The notes below the pieces were generated by a model. That model searched no databases. It saw only the letters and a list, made by a program, of their open reading frames with translations, and was not told where the DNA came from. Below, in pieces: positions 52,135 to 61,463 of a DNA stretch of 64,000 nucleotides. The position numbers and the translations under genes were made by a program. Origin of the DNA: Candidatus Desulfosporosinus nitrosoreducens (GTDB lineage: Bacteria > Bacillota > Desulfitobacteriia > Desulfitobacteriales > Desulfitobacteriaceae); contig NZ_JAVHUW010000026.1 in the NCBI RefSeq assembly GCF_030954495.1, positions 1 through 64,000 on the forward strand, read 5' to 3'. Each line of letters begins with the position of its first letter. The first letter of the stretch is position 1.

Positions 52135-53037
52135 TTAAGGCTTTAAGGCTTTGAGCAGATCCTTAAGGTCTGCGGGAAAGGGTGCGCGGATCACAAGCGG
52201 AAGGCCGGTTGCGGGATGGAGAAAAGCATAGACAGAGGAATGCAGGGCCTGTCTGCCGATGAGGGTGGTATCGCCGCCGTAAAGATCGTCCCCCAGCAGA
52301 GGGTGGCCAAGGCTTTCACAATGAACCCGAATTTGGTGGGTTCTTCCGGTTTCCAAGGTAAACTCCAGGAAACTGACCCCGGCGTAACGGTGGAGGACCC
52401 GATAGTTTGTTCGTGCAGGTTCGCCGTTGTCCCGAATTTGGCGTTTAATAAAGCTATTGGCGGCAAAGCCGATGGGAGAAGCGATTGTTCCGCTGTTTTC
52501 CCGCAGGAGGCCCTGGACAAAGCCGACGTAGCGTTTGTGTATGTGACCGCGTTCCAACTGCCAGGCAAGCTGTTGGTGGGAAAATTGATTTTTGGCGATA
52601 ATGACCACCCCTGAGGTGTTGCGGTCGATGCGGTGGATTGGACGGTACAGCCTGTGTTCTCCTCGGCCTTGCCAATACCCGACGACAGCATTCCCTAAAG
52701 TTTGGCAGGGATAACGATGGTTAGGGTGAACGACTTGTCCGACGGGTTTGTTGACGGCCAATAAGTAATCGTCTTCATAGAGAATATTGAGGGGCAGGTC
52801 TTCGCCCTCAATGGTTGTCTCTTCTTCCGCAAAAAGCTGAAGGGAAAGAACTTCTCCTTCTTTGCCCCGGGCGGTCAAATAGGTGAAATGTCCATCCACC
52901 CATACCCGCTCGCCTTCTTTCAGGTGCTGCAGGACCTTAAGGGAAAAGTGAAATTTGTGCTTGAGGATGGAAAGGTATTTTTGTCCGGCATCTTCGGATT
53001 GCAGACGGTATTCCCATAATGTAGTGCTTGAGTTCAT
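52135..53037 (-). CDS. RluA-family 23S rRNA/tRNA pseudouridine synthase
   Basis: A 300-aa pseudouridine synthase with catalytic Asp in HRIDRNTSGVVIIAK near residue 140 and the conserved ETGRTHQIRVHCESLGHPLLGD near 235. Target uridines cannot be read from sequence; RluD-like or YhcT-like roles are possible. The ATG has GGGGAGG five bases upstream. It converges with mscL, with only 4 bases between stops. Confidence 0.92.
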   Translation of the reverse strand: MNSSTTLWEYRLQSEDAGQKYLSILKHKFHFSLKVLQHLKEGERVWVDGHFTYLTARGKEGEVLSLQLFAEEETTIEGEDLPLNILYEDDYLLAVNKPVGQVVHPNHRYPCQTLGNAVVGYWQGRGEHRLYRPIHRIDRNTSGVVIIAKNQFSHQQLAWQLERGHIHKRYVGFVQGLLRENSGTIASPIGFAANSFIKRQIRDNGEPARTNYRVLHRYAGVSFLEFTLETGRTHQIRVHCESLGHPLLGDDLYGGDTTLIGRQALHSSVYAFLHPATGLPLVIRAPFPADLKDLLKALKP

Positions 53038-53278
53038 GATGGCCTCCCCTGTTGCTAGGCTGATGAAATGAGTATGTCAAAGAGAATAGGATTATAAAAT
53101 GTTGATAAAAAGGAAAATGATCAGGAATGAAGAATATAGGAAGGATACCCTGATCGATAGCAGTTTAAGATCCAAGGCCCAAATTCATTGTGCTGAATTT
53201 GGTGAAGACGAAGGACATTTCCCGCGCTCGGGTGAGTTTTGCTGCCCCTAAAGACGAACTGTGTAAGGAGGCTCCAAT

Positions 53279-54394
53279 TTGAAAGATCCGCGTATTGAGA
53301 AACTAGCCAATTCTTTAATTAATTATTCCGTTGCTTTACAACCAGGCGAAAAAATCCTGATTGAGGTGATAGGGTCTGATTTTTCCCTGGTCCAGGCGCT
53401 TGTACGCCACGCCTACCAGGCGGGAGGTATGCCGTTTGTTTCTATTATAGATCATACCTTAATGCGTGAGTTATTAAAAGAATTCACGCTCGAACAAGCT
53501 GAAGCCATGACCCGCTGGGATCTGGCGCGGATGCAGGAGATGCAGGCCTTTATCGGAATTCGGGCCATAAAAAATGCCAACGAATGGACCGACGTTCCTA
53601 GTGAAGCCATGAAACTGTATTCGTCCTACTATCAAAAAAAAGTGCATCTTGAGCAGCGGGTAAGCCATACTCGCTGGTGCATCTTAAGATATCCCAACGC
53701 GTCTATGGCCCAGTTAGGGATGATGAGTGTGGAAGGGTTCGAGGACTTTTATTTCGATGTCTGCAACATGGATTATGCCAGGATGTCGCAGGCCATGGAC
53801 CCCTTGAAAAAATTAATGGAAAAAACAGACCAAGTGCGGATTTTAGGACCGGGCACGGATCTGGCCTTTTCCATCAAAGGGCTGCCGGCGATTAAATGTG
53901 ATGGTCTGATGAATATTCCCGACGGGGAAATATATACGGCACCGCTTAAAGAGTCTGTCAACGGGCGGATTAGTTATAATACTCCGTCTTCTTATCAGGG
54001 ATTCACTTTTGAAAATATTGTCCTGGAATTTGAAAACGGTAAAATTATCCAGGCAACCGCCAACGATACTCAACGTATTGAAGAGATTTTTAATACCGAT
54101 GAGGGAGCACGTTATGTCGGAGAATTTGCCTTGGGCGTGAATCCTTTTATCCTGAAACCAATGAAAGATACTCTCTTCGACGAGAAGATTGACGGCAGCT
54201 TCCACTTTACTCCCGGGTCCAGCTATGATGACTGCTATAATGGCAACAAGTCGGCTGTGCATTGGGATTTAGTCTGCATCCAAAGGCCCGATTATGGCGG
54301 CGGTGAAATTTATTTTGATGGAAAGTTAGTCCGCAAAGACGGCCGTTTTGTTTTGCCTGAATTGGCAGGTTTAAACCCTGAGAATTTGAAATAA
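53279..54394 (+). CDS. M29-family aminopeptidase
   Basis: A 371-aa metallo-aminopeptidase of the AmpS/PepS/AmpT group. It begins DPRIEKLANSLINYSVALQPGEKILIE, which is typical. Metal ligands are spread through the C-terminal half, including NIPDGEIYTAP near 225, HFTPGSSYDDCYNGNKSAVHWD near 315 and GGGEIYFDGKLVRKDG near 340. It releases N-terminal amino acids in the cytoplasm. The TTG start is preceded by AAGGAGG. The upstream 240 bases show no convincing gene. Confidence 0.92.
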   Translation: MKDPRIEKLANSLINYSVALQPGEKILIEVIGSDFSLVQALVRHAYQAGGMPFVSIIDHTLMRELLKEFTLEQAEAMTRWDLARMQEMQAFIGIRAIKNANEWTDVPSEAMKLYSSYYQKKVHLEQRVSHTRWCILRYPNASMAQLGMMSVEGFEDFYFDVCNMDYARMSQAMDPLKKLMEKTDQVRILGPGTDLAFSIKGLPAIKCDGLMNIPDGEIYTAPLKESVNGRISYNTPSSYQGFTFENIVLEFENGKIIQATANDTQRIEEIFNTDEGARYVGEFALGVNPFILKPMKDTLFDEKIDGSFHFTPGSSYDDCYNGNKSAVHWDLVCIQRPDYGGGEIYFDGKLVRKDGRFVLPELAGLNPENLK

Positions 54395-54559
54395 TAAGCA
54401 GGGCAAGTCTTGGGAAAATCTCCGGAAAACTTAAGCATTTAGCCCGCCGTTTCCATCAAGGTTAATTATGAACTTTAAGATCAGGGACTTCGTCAGGGGG
54501 TACTGCTAAGGGGTAAGCTGATGGAAAGAGGATTAATTTGAATAGAGCCGGAGGGTATT

Positions 54560-54976
54560 ATGCTTAGTAAACTGCTTTCTGTTTTTTTGGGTGTGGTTCT
54601 ATGGGGACTGGGCGCTTATTTGGATGTTGTTGTGGCGCTGGGCAGATATGGCCTTGGGGGATTATTGGCGGGTGCCTTTATTGCCTTAGTACTCTTAATG
54701 AGGAAAGCTTTTGGGCTCAAGAAGACGAGTCTCGATCTCTGGGTTCTTATTTTCCGGGGGTTAGCTTTGGAAACGCTTCTTTTTCCTATTGCCAATCTTG
54801 TGATGGTGTATATGTTGAATAAAAGCTTACCCTACGATGAGACGAAGGCTGTGCTGATCGTAAGCTGCCTGATTACCGCCATTTTAGCAGGGGCCTTTTT
54901 CCTTGTCGCCTATTTGTTGAAGACAAAGATTCAACGGTTGCGTACAGGTTTGAGCCGGAAAGAGTCGGAAGGATAG
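54560..54976 (+). CDS. Four-helix membrane protein, unknown
   Basis: A 138-aa protein with about four transmembrane helices (roughly residues 4-22, 28-47, 60-87 and 97-119) and a basic C-terminal tail. No family motif is recognised. The ATG follows GGAGGG. It precedes the lipid kinase gene by 30 bases and may be cotranscribed with it. A role at the membrane in lipid or envelope metabolism is only a guess from position. Confidence 0.7.
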   Translation: MLSKLLSVFLGVVLWGLGAYLDVVVALGRYGLGGLLAGAFIALVLLMRKAFGLKKTSLDLWVLIFRGLALETLLFPIANLVMVYMLNKSLPYDETKAVLIVSCLITAILAGAFFLVAYLLKTKIQRLRTGLSRKESEG

Positions 54977-55006
54977 GAAATCTCACCAGGGAAGTGAAAG
55001 AAACGT

Positions 55007-55927
55007 GTGCAGATAACGACAGATAAGGAGTCGATTTCCAAAAACATGCTGAGTAAACGCTTGCGTTTGATCTACAATCCCTATGCAGGTCGGCGTAAAT
55101 TAACAGGACAACTGGATACTGTGATCCGGATTTTTCAGGAAAGCGGACATGAAGTCAGCGTTCACCGGGCTTCTTCGCCGGAAGATATCGAAGAAACGGC
55201 GTCCCGCAGCTGGGATGTCGATCGTCTGGTGATTGCCGGCGGAGACGGCAGCATTCACCAGGTGGTTAATGGCTTGGTGACGATTCCGGCGGCTCAGCGT
55301 CCCGCTTTAGGTATTTTGCCCGTGGGCACGGCTAACGACCTGGCCTATGCTCTTCATTTGCCCAAGAGTATACCCGAAGCCTGCAAAGTTATTGGCCGGG
55401 GCAATATTTACAGTATGGATACGGGCATGGTCAATAACCGCTATTTTGTAAATGTTGCCAGCGCCGGACTTTTAACGGATGTCTCGCAAAAGGTGGACCT
55501 GAGGGTGAAAAATTCTTTAGGTCAATTGGCCTATTTTCTCAAAGGGATTGAGACCCTTCCGACTTATCGGCCTTTCGGGGTGGAGTATGAGTATGACGGT
55601 CAGCATTATCACGAAGAAGTGATTCTCTTTATGGCAGTTAACGGTCTTTCTGTCGGCGGAATCAGACAGCTGGTACCCAGAGCTTCTTTATCGGACGGCA
55701 AGCTGGATATTTTAGTGGTTCCGTTAGTTGGCTGGCCGGAGACTCTGCGCATACTCCTGAGGATTTTGCGGGGGGAACATGTCAGCACGCAAAAAATGAA
55801 AGAATTTCAGGCTTCGGAGTTAACGGTGCATACGGATCGCCCTATTCATTCAGATCTTGATGGAGAGCTGGGCCCGGAAAGCACTTGGCGCATCAGTGTC
55901 GGATCTAAAATTTCTGTGTTTTGTTGA
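55007..55927 (+). CDS. YegS/DgkB-type lipid kinase
   Basis: A 306-aa diacylglycerol-kinase-like enzyme: IYNPYAGRRK near residue 22, nucleotide-binding GGDGSIHQVVNGL near 80, GILPVGTANDLA near 104 and the C-terminal beta-sandwich with DGKLDILVVPL. It would phosphorylate diacylglycerol or a related lipid, recycling it to phosphatidic acid. The start is GTG 55007; an internal ATG at residue 14 also fits. Confidence 0.9.
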   Translation: MQITTDKESISKNMLSKRLRLIYNPYAGRRKLTGQLDTVIRIFQESGHEVSVHRASSPEDIEETASRSWDVDRLVIAGGDGSIHQVVNGLVTIPAAQRPALGILPVGTANDLAYALHLPKSIPEACKVIGRGNIYSMDTGMVNNRYFVNVASAGLLTDVSQKVDLRVKNSLGQLAYFLKGIETLPTYRPFGVEYEYDGQHYHEEVILFMAVNGLSVGGIRQLVPRASLSDGKLDILVVPLVGWPETLRILLRILRGEHVSTQKMKEFQASELTVHTDRPIHSDLDGELGPESTWRISVGSKISVFC

Positions 55928-55978
55928 AGGAAATTTTAGATTGAAGCAATTATTTTCCAAGGGATAGGGAGGCTTTTC

Positions 55979-57574
55979 ATGTGTGGCACATCCTTTCAGC
56001 AGGAAATTTTAGAACGTTTAAGCCGCTTAAGTCCAATCTATAAAGTCGGTGGGTCTGTGCGTGATGCCCAAATGGGAATGCCTTCCCAAGATGTCGATGC
56101 CGTTATGGCCTTGCCTTATGAAGATATCTGCGCAGCTCTGCTGCAATGGGGATATACCCCGCACTCTCTCGGTGCGGAATTCCAGACGGTCAGTCTGTTC
56201 CGGGAAACAGAGCGTTTGGATATAGTGTCTTTCTCAGGAGAACTGGAAGCAGATGCTTTGCACAGAGACTTTACCATCAATGCTATCTATCAGGATGTCC
56301 GGACCGGCGAACTAAAAGACCCTTTAAATGGGCTGCGGGATTTAAGGGAGCGACACTTGAGAGCTTGCGGCAAGGCCTCGGACCGCTTTCAGGAAGATCC
56401 GCTGAGGGTGTTGCGCTTGATTCGGTTTGCCGTTCATTATAAATTGGAGATTGAGAAAGAAACCTGGCAGGCTGCTGTGGAGCATGTGGCCCAACTGGCC
56501 AGGACCTCCTTGGAGCGGGTTACCGCAGAACTGGGCAGGCTTTTGATTTTGGAGGATGTCGGTCAGGCTCTTGAGTTCCTGGACCGTTTAGGTTATTTTC
56601 AGTCTCATATTCCGGAATTGGCCAGGCTTAAAGGCTTAACCCAGAATCGTTATCATACCAAAGACGCCTGGGAGCACACTCGTCATGTTGTTATGAATAC
56701 TCCCCCGCAAATTGTTTTGCGTCTGGCAGCTTTATTTCATGATCTGGGGAAATGGGAAACGGCCAGCCGGGAATGTTACGCTTGGGGAACTCTTCACCAG
56801 AAAAATAATTCGTATTACCTGAATGAATTCAAACTGATCGGCAAAAAGCTGGAGTCTTGGCTGAACAAAGAGGTAGAAATCCATGGGGGACGATTGGACC
56901 ATTATCCGGACGTTCTGATGGTAAAGCATATCAAAGCAAGTACGGCAATCCCCGGGCAGCCTTTTGCCTTGGTTCCGGAAGGAAAGCGGCATTTTCTGCA
57001 ACATGAAAAGGAGAGTGCACGACTTACCAGGGAGATTTTCCCGCGCTTCCGCTGGAGTATGGTGCTTCCGGGAGGAAGTTCCGGGGAACAGGAGGTTGAG
57101 TATTTAGTAGGGCATCATATGCTGGGGACCCTAACTTTTATGACTGAATTGCGGGAGGGGTCCGATTCTGAAAAAGTTGCCTTAAAATCCCGACGTTTTG
57201 CCTGGGAGGTTGGCTGGAATGGGCAAAGATTTGAGCCGCAGCGTGTAGAGAATTTACTGGAACTTTGGCAGGCAGATTTTCTGGGCGGAAAACAGCTGAG
57301 TGACGATGACTTTAAACGTTTAAAAGGAATCCAGGAGGAAATTAAACGTGCCTGTTCTTCTATGGTTCAGAGAGAGAAGACTCTTGATTGGAAATTCTTC
57401 GCCGGCTTTGCCCGGGAAAAAGGCTTGGAGAAAGAAAGGTTCGGCCAGTTTAAAGAGCAGGTCCGCAAGGTGTTGATGATGGAACCTGAGCTTAGTTTGG
57501 AGAATCGCGATTTATTAGAACGTGAATACCGATCATTTGCGCAGGCTGAAACGGCTCGCTTCCACAAGGGTTAA
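55979..57574 (+). CDS. cca: CCA-adding tRNA nucleotidyltransferase with HD domain
   Basis: A 531-aa class II nucleotidyltransferase that adds or repairs the 3' CCA of tRNA. Motif A KVGGSVRDAQMGMPSQDVDAVMAL is near residues 21-45, RRD-type HRDFTINAIYQD near 96, and RFxEDPLRVLRLIRFA near 138. An HD phosphohydrolase domain follows (RLAALFHDLGKWE near 250). It is longer than many family members because of the C-terminal extension. The ATG has GGGAGG six bases upstream. Confidence 0.9.
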   Translation: MCGTSFQQEILERLSRLSPIYKVGGSVRDAQMGMPSQDVDAVMALPYEDICAALLQWGYTPHSLGAEFQTVSLFRETERLDIVSFSGELEADALHRDFTINAIYQDVRTGELKDPLNGLRDLRERHLRACGKASDRFQEDPLRVLRLIRFAVHYKLEIEKETWQAAVEHVAQLARTSLERVTAELGRLLILEDVGQALEFLDRLGYFQSHIPELARLKGLTQNRYHTKDAWEHTRHVVMNTPPQIVLRLAALFHDLGKWETASRECYAWGTLHQKNNSYYLNEFKLIGKKLESWLNKEVEIHGGRLDHYPDVLMVKHIKASTAIPGQPFALVPEGKRHFLQHEKESARLTREIFPRFRWSMVLPGGSSGEQEVEYLVGHHMLGTLTFMTELREGSDSEKVALKSRRFAWEVGWNGQRFEPQRVENLLELWQADFLGGKQLSDDDFKRLKGIQEEIKRACSSMVQREKTLDWKFFAGFAREKGLEKERFGQFKEQVRKVLMMEPELSLENRDLLEREYRSFAQAETARFHKG

Positions 57575-57793
57575 TTGGAGGAATTTTGAACAGAATTCTA
57601 AAAGAGGGCAAAGCTGGCTGTGAAATGTATGAGGCTTCTAACCCGGGAAAAAGAAGGTTTTAACCTCCAGCGGAATTTAATCCCGCTAAGCGTAAATGTG
57701 AAGTTTCATGCGGTTGAGGGGCAGTTGAAAAGTATTCCTTGACCCATATATAGTCTGAGTTTATCATTATTTCAAAAAGGAGAGATGCTTTTT

Positions 57794-58441
57794 ATGGAAA
57801 AACGTTGGCGCTGTGATGTTTGTGGTTATATACATACCGGGGACAATCCGCCGGATGTTTGCCCCATCTGTGGTGTTGATGCCAGTCATTTTCAATTAGT
57901 TGTGGAGGAAACCGGGACCAAGACGGCTCCCCAAGTTCAACCGGCTGCGAAATCTGAGAAAGCACAGCCGGATCGCCCGACGGCAATTCGCCAAGCACTT
58001 TATAGAATTTCTTACGGGCTCTTTATCATTACAGCCCAGGCAGAGGGCCGGGATAACGGACAATGCGCCAATACTTGTTTTCAGGTTACCTCTGATCCGG
58101 CGAGAATAGCTATTGGCATCAATAAAGGGAACCTCACCCATGATTTAATTCAAAAGAGCGGCAAATTCGGTGTATCGGTGTTGAGCCAGACGGGTCAGGA
58201 CTATGCCCGCAAGTTCGGATATCGCTCGGGACGTGATGCCGATAAATTTCAAGGGGTGGCTGTCCATCGGGGAGAATCGGGAGTTTTATTGCTGGATGAC
58301 GTCCTGGTGACTATGGAAGCCAAGGTTATGGGTCAGTTAGACGCGGGAACCCATACTCTTTTCCTGGCTGATGTCAGCGGAGCGGAGATTCTTCAAGAAG
58401 GGGACCCGATGACCTACGCCTTTTTTAGAGCCAGTAAATAA
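57794..58441 (+). CDS. Rubredoxin-flavin reductase fusion (Hrb-like)
   Basis: A 215-aa two-domain redox protein. The first ~40 residues are a rubredoxin-like Fe(Cys)4 domain (RCDVCGYIHTGDNPPDVCPICGVD); a proline-rich linker and a flavin-reductase-type FMN domain follow (from about residue 60: ALYRISYGLFIITAQAEG... NTCFQVTSDPARIAIGINK). Similar fusions in acetogens pass electrons to flavodiiron or rubrerythrin enzymes during oxygen stress. ATG 57794 is chosen; ATG 57785 is too close to the ribosome site. Confidence 0.88.
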   Translation: MEKRWRCDVCGYIHTGDNPPDVCPICGVDASHFQLVVEETGTKTAPQVQPAAKSEKAQPDRPTAIRQALYRISYGLFIITAQAEGRDNGQCANTCFQVTSDPARIAIGINKGNLTHDLIQKSGKFGVSVLSQTGQDYARKFGYRSGRDADKFQGVAVHRGESGVLLLDDVLVTMEAKVMGQLDAGTHTLFLADVSGAEILQEGDPMTYAFFRASK

Positions 58442-58566
58442 ACCTCTTTTCAGGTAGTACTAACTGCAGACCGCGGAGATGCAAAGATAATTTGGAAGGT
58501 AAACTAATGAGGCTAGTTCCTGTTAGGCAGAATTACCTGAAGTTAAAAGATAGAGGGGTAAAAAAT

Positions 58567-58605
58567 AGCCGGATCGCTTGGAAAACAAGAGATTCGGCTG
58601 TTTTT
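58567..58605 (+). terminator. Terminator-like hairpin after the flavoprotein
   Basis: AGCCGGATC/GATTCGGCT with an interior bulge, followed by TTTTT. The rest of 58442-58820 holds no supported gene, only a short inverted repeat AATTTCGT/ACGAAATT near 58648. Confidence 0.65.
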
Positions 58606-58824
58606 AAAATGTCCTGTTATTTAAGTTTTTTGTTAAGTCTAATTTCGTGCATGAACGAAATTTTGTAAATCAGTCCAAAAAGCTCATAAAGCAAAAAGCC
58701 GGTTTTTCTTACTCTAAAAGGATTAACCGGCTGAACTAGTTTGGCCTGTGAGCCGATCAACCCGCTGCAAAAAGATGACTTCAAGAGGAGACTTGAAGAA
58801 TTAATTAAAATTTCCACAATAAAC

Positions 58825-58853
58825 TTGAATCTGACCAAAGATAAAGATAAAAT
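58825..58853 (+). promoter_or_regulatory. Promoter of the fluoride riboswitch transcript
   Basis: TTGAAT, 17 bases, TAAAAT, ending about a dozen bases before the riboswitch. Confidence 0.7.
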
Positions 58854-58864
58854 AATATAAATCA

Positions 58865-58942
58865 AGGGGTGATGGAGCTCACCCAAAAATGCTTTTTAAA
58901 GCTGATGGCTCCTATCAGACAAAACTGATAGGCGCTTTTTTT
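58865..58942 (+). promoter_or_regulatory. Fluoride riboswitch (crcB class) with terminator
   Basis: GGGTGATGGAGCTCACCC, then AAAAATGC, a short loop, and GCTGATGGCTCCTA match the crcB motif, including the conserved GATGG and GCTGATG segments. CCTATCAG/CTGATAGG plus a T run (58911-58942) forms the terminator that overlaps the aptamer. Fluoride binding would allow read-through. No CrcB or CLC-F gene follows in this window; the next gene is the HEAT-repeat protein at 59195. Confidence 0.85.
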
Positions 58943-59194
58943 ATGGCAATTTTACGCTAAGGGATTGTGCGAAAACCATAATCGAGGTCTGGGTACTGAG
59001 TACCTGAATTCATATAATGCCGGAAAGGAAGTGAAGGACCAAAGTTTCTGAACAGAGTAAACACCACGATTAACTCTAGCATTGCTGTTCATCGTAGGGA
59101 TATCCGCTCAGAGGCTGGACGAAAAAAATGCATTTTAAAGTTAAGGAGCAGGCGGCCGGGGATTTAGCCGCGGGGCTCCTGGAGCGCGGGTAAA
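58943..59194 (+). other. Gap between fluoride riboswitch and HEAT gene, with a possible 21-aa ORF
   Basis: About 250 bases with no recognisable exporter. A 21-codon frame at 59128-59193 (MHFKVKEQAAGDLAAGLLER plus G) ends one base before the HEAT-protein ATG and could couple its translation. Its ribosome site is weak. Confidence 0.3.
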
Positions 59195-60127
59195 ATGATC
59201 ACCGAAAACCAGGAGTCCCTAAATAAACGGATTAACGAGGCTATTGACAGGTTAAGCGCCCTCCGGGATCTTAAGCAGGCCGTTCTTGATCTGGAGGCAT
59301 GCGGACCGATTGCTGTGGAGCCGCTCCGGAAGTTTCTTTTTACCCGTGACCGCAGCGGAATATTTGAACCGCGCTGCCGGGCTGTGGAAGTCCTGGCGGC
59401 TTTGGGCGCCAAGGAAGTTCTCATGGATTTCCTGGCCCGCTTTAGGCCAAAACTCGTTCCAGGTTCAGAAATAGGAAATCTGAAATCAGAAGTTGAAATT
59501 GAAGAAGAACCTTCGTTCGGAAAGGAACACCTATACTCGAACTTTGATATTCCCGATCCCGTGGAGCAGGCCGGCGATGAAGCTGTTGCCAACGCGGTAG
59601 CCCGTGCCCTGATGAAATGGCCGGACGATGATGTGTTTACGCTATTGTTGGAAACCACAAAGCGCAAGCTGCTCGCCGGCGTCGTGGAAGCACTTGGAGA
59701 ATATCGTCGCCCGGAGGTCATTCCTGTATTTGCCAGCGCTCTGGGGGATGATTTTTACCGGCCGGCGGCGGAAAATGCTTTTCGTAAGCTTGGTGTTCAG
59801 GCTTGCCCGTGTTTATTGCAATTGGCCGCTACAAAGACCCCGACGCCGGAGGCGGAATCAGAGTCCAGCCGGCGTTGGCGGCGCAGCGCTTTAAGACTGT
59901 TTGCGGAGTTGCATCAGGGGGAGGATTTGCCCGCTTCCGTCTGTTCCTTGATGACGGACGCCGATCCGCAAATTGCGCTCTTGGCCTGTTCCCTGCTTTT
60001 GCCGAGGGTTTCCGGTACTGAACGGGAGAAGGTGGCAGCACGTCTCGTTGACTTGCTTGACAATACCGATTGGCTGTTCCGCGCCGAAGTAGAGGAACTG
60101 TTGATTCGTTATTCAATAATTCAATAG
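59195..60127 (+). CDS. HEAT-repeat protein
   Basis: A 310-aa all-helical protein made of HEAT-like repeats, for example EPLRKFLFTRDRSGIFEPRCRAVEVLAALGAKEVLMDFL, then AVANAVARALMKWPDDDVFTLLLE and LAGVVEALGEYRRPEVIPVFASALGDD. An acidic linker separates the first pair from the rest. Such proteins usually act as scaffolds; no partner is apparent. The ATG has GGAG eleven bases upstream. It may lie in the fluoride-riboswitch transcript. Confidence 0.75.
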   Translation: MITENQESLNKRINEAIDRLSALRDLKQAVLDLEACGPIAVEPLRKFLFTRDRSGIFEPRCRAVEVLAALGAKEVLMDFLARFRPKLVPGSEIGNLKSEVEIEEEPSFGKEHLYSNFDIPDPVEQAGDEAVANAVARALMKWPDDDVFTLLLETTKRKLLAGVVEALGEYRRPEVIPVFASALGDDFYRPAAENAFRKLGVQACPCLLQLAATKTPTPEAESESSRRWRRSALRLFAELHQGEDLPASVCSLMTDADPQIALLACSLLLPRVSGTEREKVAARLVDLLDNTDWLFRAEVEELLIRYSIIQ

Positions 60128-60162
60128 ATGGGAATGAAGTTTCCCTCGGATTCGCCGAAATG

Positions 60163-60206
60163 CTTAAAAAGCTGATGACTTCTAAACAGAAATCATCAGC
60201 TTTTTA
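60163..60206 (+). terminator. Terminator after the HEAT-repeat gene
   Basis: TTAAAAAGCTGATGA/TCATCAGCTTTTTAA, a perfect 15-bp stem with the T run inside the arm. Confidence 0.85.
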
Positions 60207-60387
60207 AGTGCGCTACGCAGGGCGGTTAATTCTTTGAACCACTAACCCAATGCTCGAACGCTTGGAAATTCAGAACTGATTGATACATCAACAAAGGCCT
60301 ATTATTGTCGTATGGGGGCGTTGTAAGGGAAAAGAATTTTTTAAACTATTGCGTAATTAATTTTTGGGTATAGCTTAAAAGATTTTT

Positions 60388-60415
60388 GTGGGTTCGAATC
60401 CCACCACCCCCGCCA
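60388..60415 (+). repeat. tRNA 3'-end fragment (T arm, acceptor strand, CCA)
   Basis: GTGGG-TTCGAAT-CCCAC is a standard T arm, followed by CACCCCC, G73 and CCA. The upstream sequence does not fold as the rest of a tRNA; GGGGGCG at 60314 pairs partly but the region between is not tRNA-like. Such fragments mark attachment sites of integrated elements. G73 is found in tRNA-Ser and tRNA-Sec, among others. The rest of 60207-60609 shows no gene. Confidence 0.6.
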
Positions 60416-60609
60416 TTATTATTCCCAGAGAATTTCAAGATTTTTAATTTTATTAATGCAACTAAAGCTTTTTGGCCAACTAGGAGTGGCGGGCATTCAT
60501 TATTGACTTAGGAACATTTTGGGAGCTCACAAGGTTTGGTTAACTTGTTTGGTGTTTAATGAGGTATCTGGATTAAATAAGAGAAGCATTACGTAAAGGG
60601 TGAGCAAAT

Positions 60610-61410
60610 ATGGATAGACCTATTCGGGTATTATTGGCGGATGATAATAGAGAGTTCATTGAGGTTTTAAAAGCTTACATAAAAAATCAGGAGGATATGG
60701 AATTAGTTGGTGTTGCTTATAATGGGAATGAAGCATTTGAACTAATCGGTCACAAATCTCCTGATTTATTAGTCTTGGATATGATCATGCCTCAATTAGA
60801 CGGCCTGGGTGTGTTGGAAAAGCTCCAACATGAGAACCACAGACCACATGTTATTATTGTGTCTTCCTTGGAAAGAGAATTGATAAAACAGTTGGCAGTA
60901 AATCTGGGCACTGATCATTACCTGGCAAAGCCTTTTGATCTTCACTTGCTGGGTCAACAAATTAGGCAGTTATGTGGTGACAACACTATTAAGAGCTTGA
61001 CTGGTTCAATCGTAGCCAACAGAGCTATAGCTCAAATAGTCAATGGGAGTCCGGTAAATTTAGAAATTGAAGTTACTCGTATCATACAGCAGGTTGGTGT
61101 ACCGCCCCACTTGAAAGGTTACCAGTATTTGCGTGAAGCAATTTTAATGGTTGTAGAAGAAATCTCACTGTTGGACGCTTTTACCAAAGAACTCTATCCC
61201 AAAGTAGCTCTAAAATATCATACTACTCCTATTCGGGTTGAGCGGGGAATTCGCCGCGCTATAGAACGGGCTTGGGATCGTGGAAATACACAATCGGTTA
61301 ACCGACTATTTGGCTATACAGTAAATATGGGTCGAAGTAAACCGACTAATTCTAAACTTATTGCAATTGTAGCTGATAAATTGAGAATGGTACAGTTATT
61401 GAAAAAATGA
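60610..61410 (+). CDS. spo0A: Spo0A-type sporulation response regulator
   Basis: A 266-aa regulator. The receiver domain ([16 protein letters not shown], phospho-acceptor in [13 protein letters not shown] near residue 56, Lys in KPFDL) is followed by the Spo0A-specific DNA-binding domain from about 150 ([65 protein letters not shown]). It controls entry into sporulation. The canonical neighbour spoIVB is absent, and the recognition segment differs from the usual TTPSRVERAIRHAIEVAW, so it may be a second Spo0A paralogue. The ATG has AAAGGGTGAG upstream. Confidence 0.9.
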   Translation: MDRPIRVLLADDNREFIEVLKAYIKNQEDMELVGVAYNGNEAFELIGHKSPDLLVLDMIMPQLDGLGVLEKLQHENHRPHVIIVSSLERELIKQLAVNLGTDHYLAKPFDLHLLGQQIRQLCGDNTIKSLTGSIVANRAIAQIVNGSPVNLEIEVTRIIQQVGVPPHLKGYQYLREAILMVVEEISLLDAFTKELYPKVALKYHTTPIRVERGIRRAIERAWDRGNTQSVNRLFGYTVNMGRSKPTNSKLIAIVADKLRMVQLLKK

Positions 61411-61463
61411 CCGTTAAAAGTAAATCTCTCGCCACTTGTGGTGAATGGAAGGAAGGGTTGAGA

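Noticed and set aside
53099..53251. Possible 50-codon ORF upstream of the M29 peptidase
   Set aside because: Weak ribosome site, unremarkable composition and no recognisable motif; too little to support a gene.
57586..57663. 25-codon TTG-started frame after the cca gene
   Set aside because: Has GGAGG upstream, but the peptide is not recognisable and spacing is short; could easily be chance.
60314..60415. A complete, intron-bearing or degenerate tRNA
   Set aside because: GGGGGCG pairs partly with the acceptor strand, but no D arm or anticodon arm can be drawn between them; only the 3' tail is convincing.
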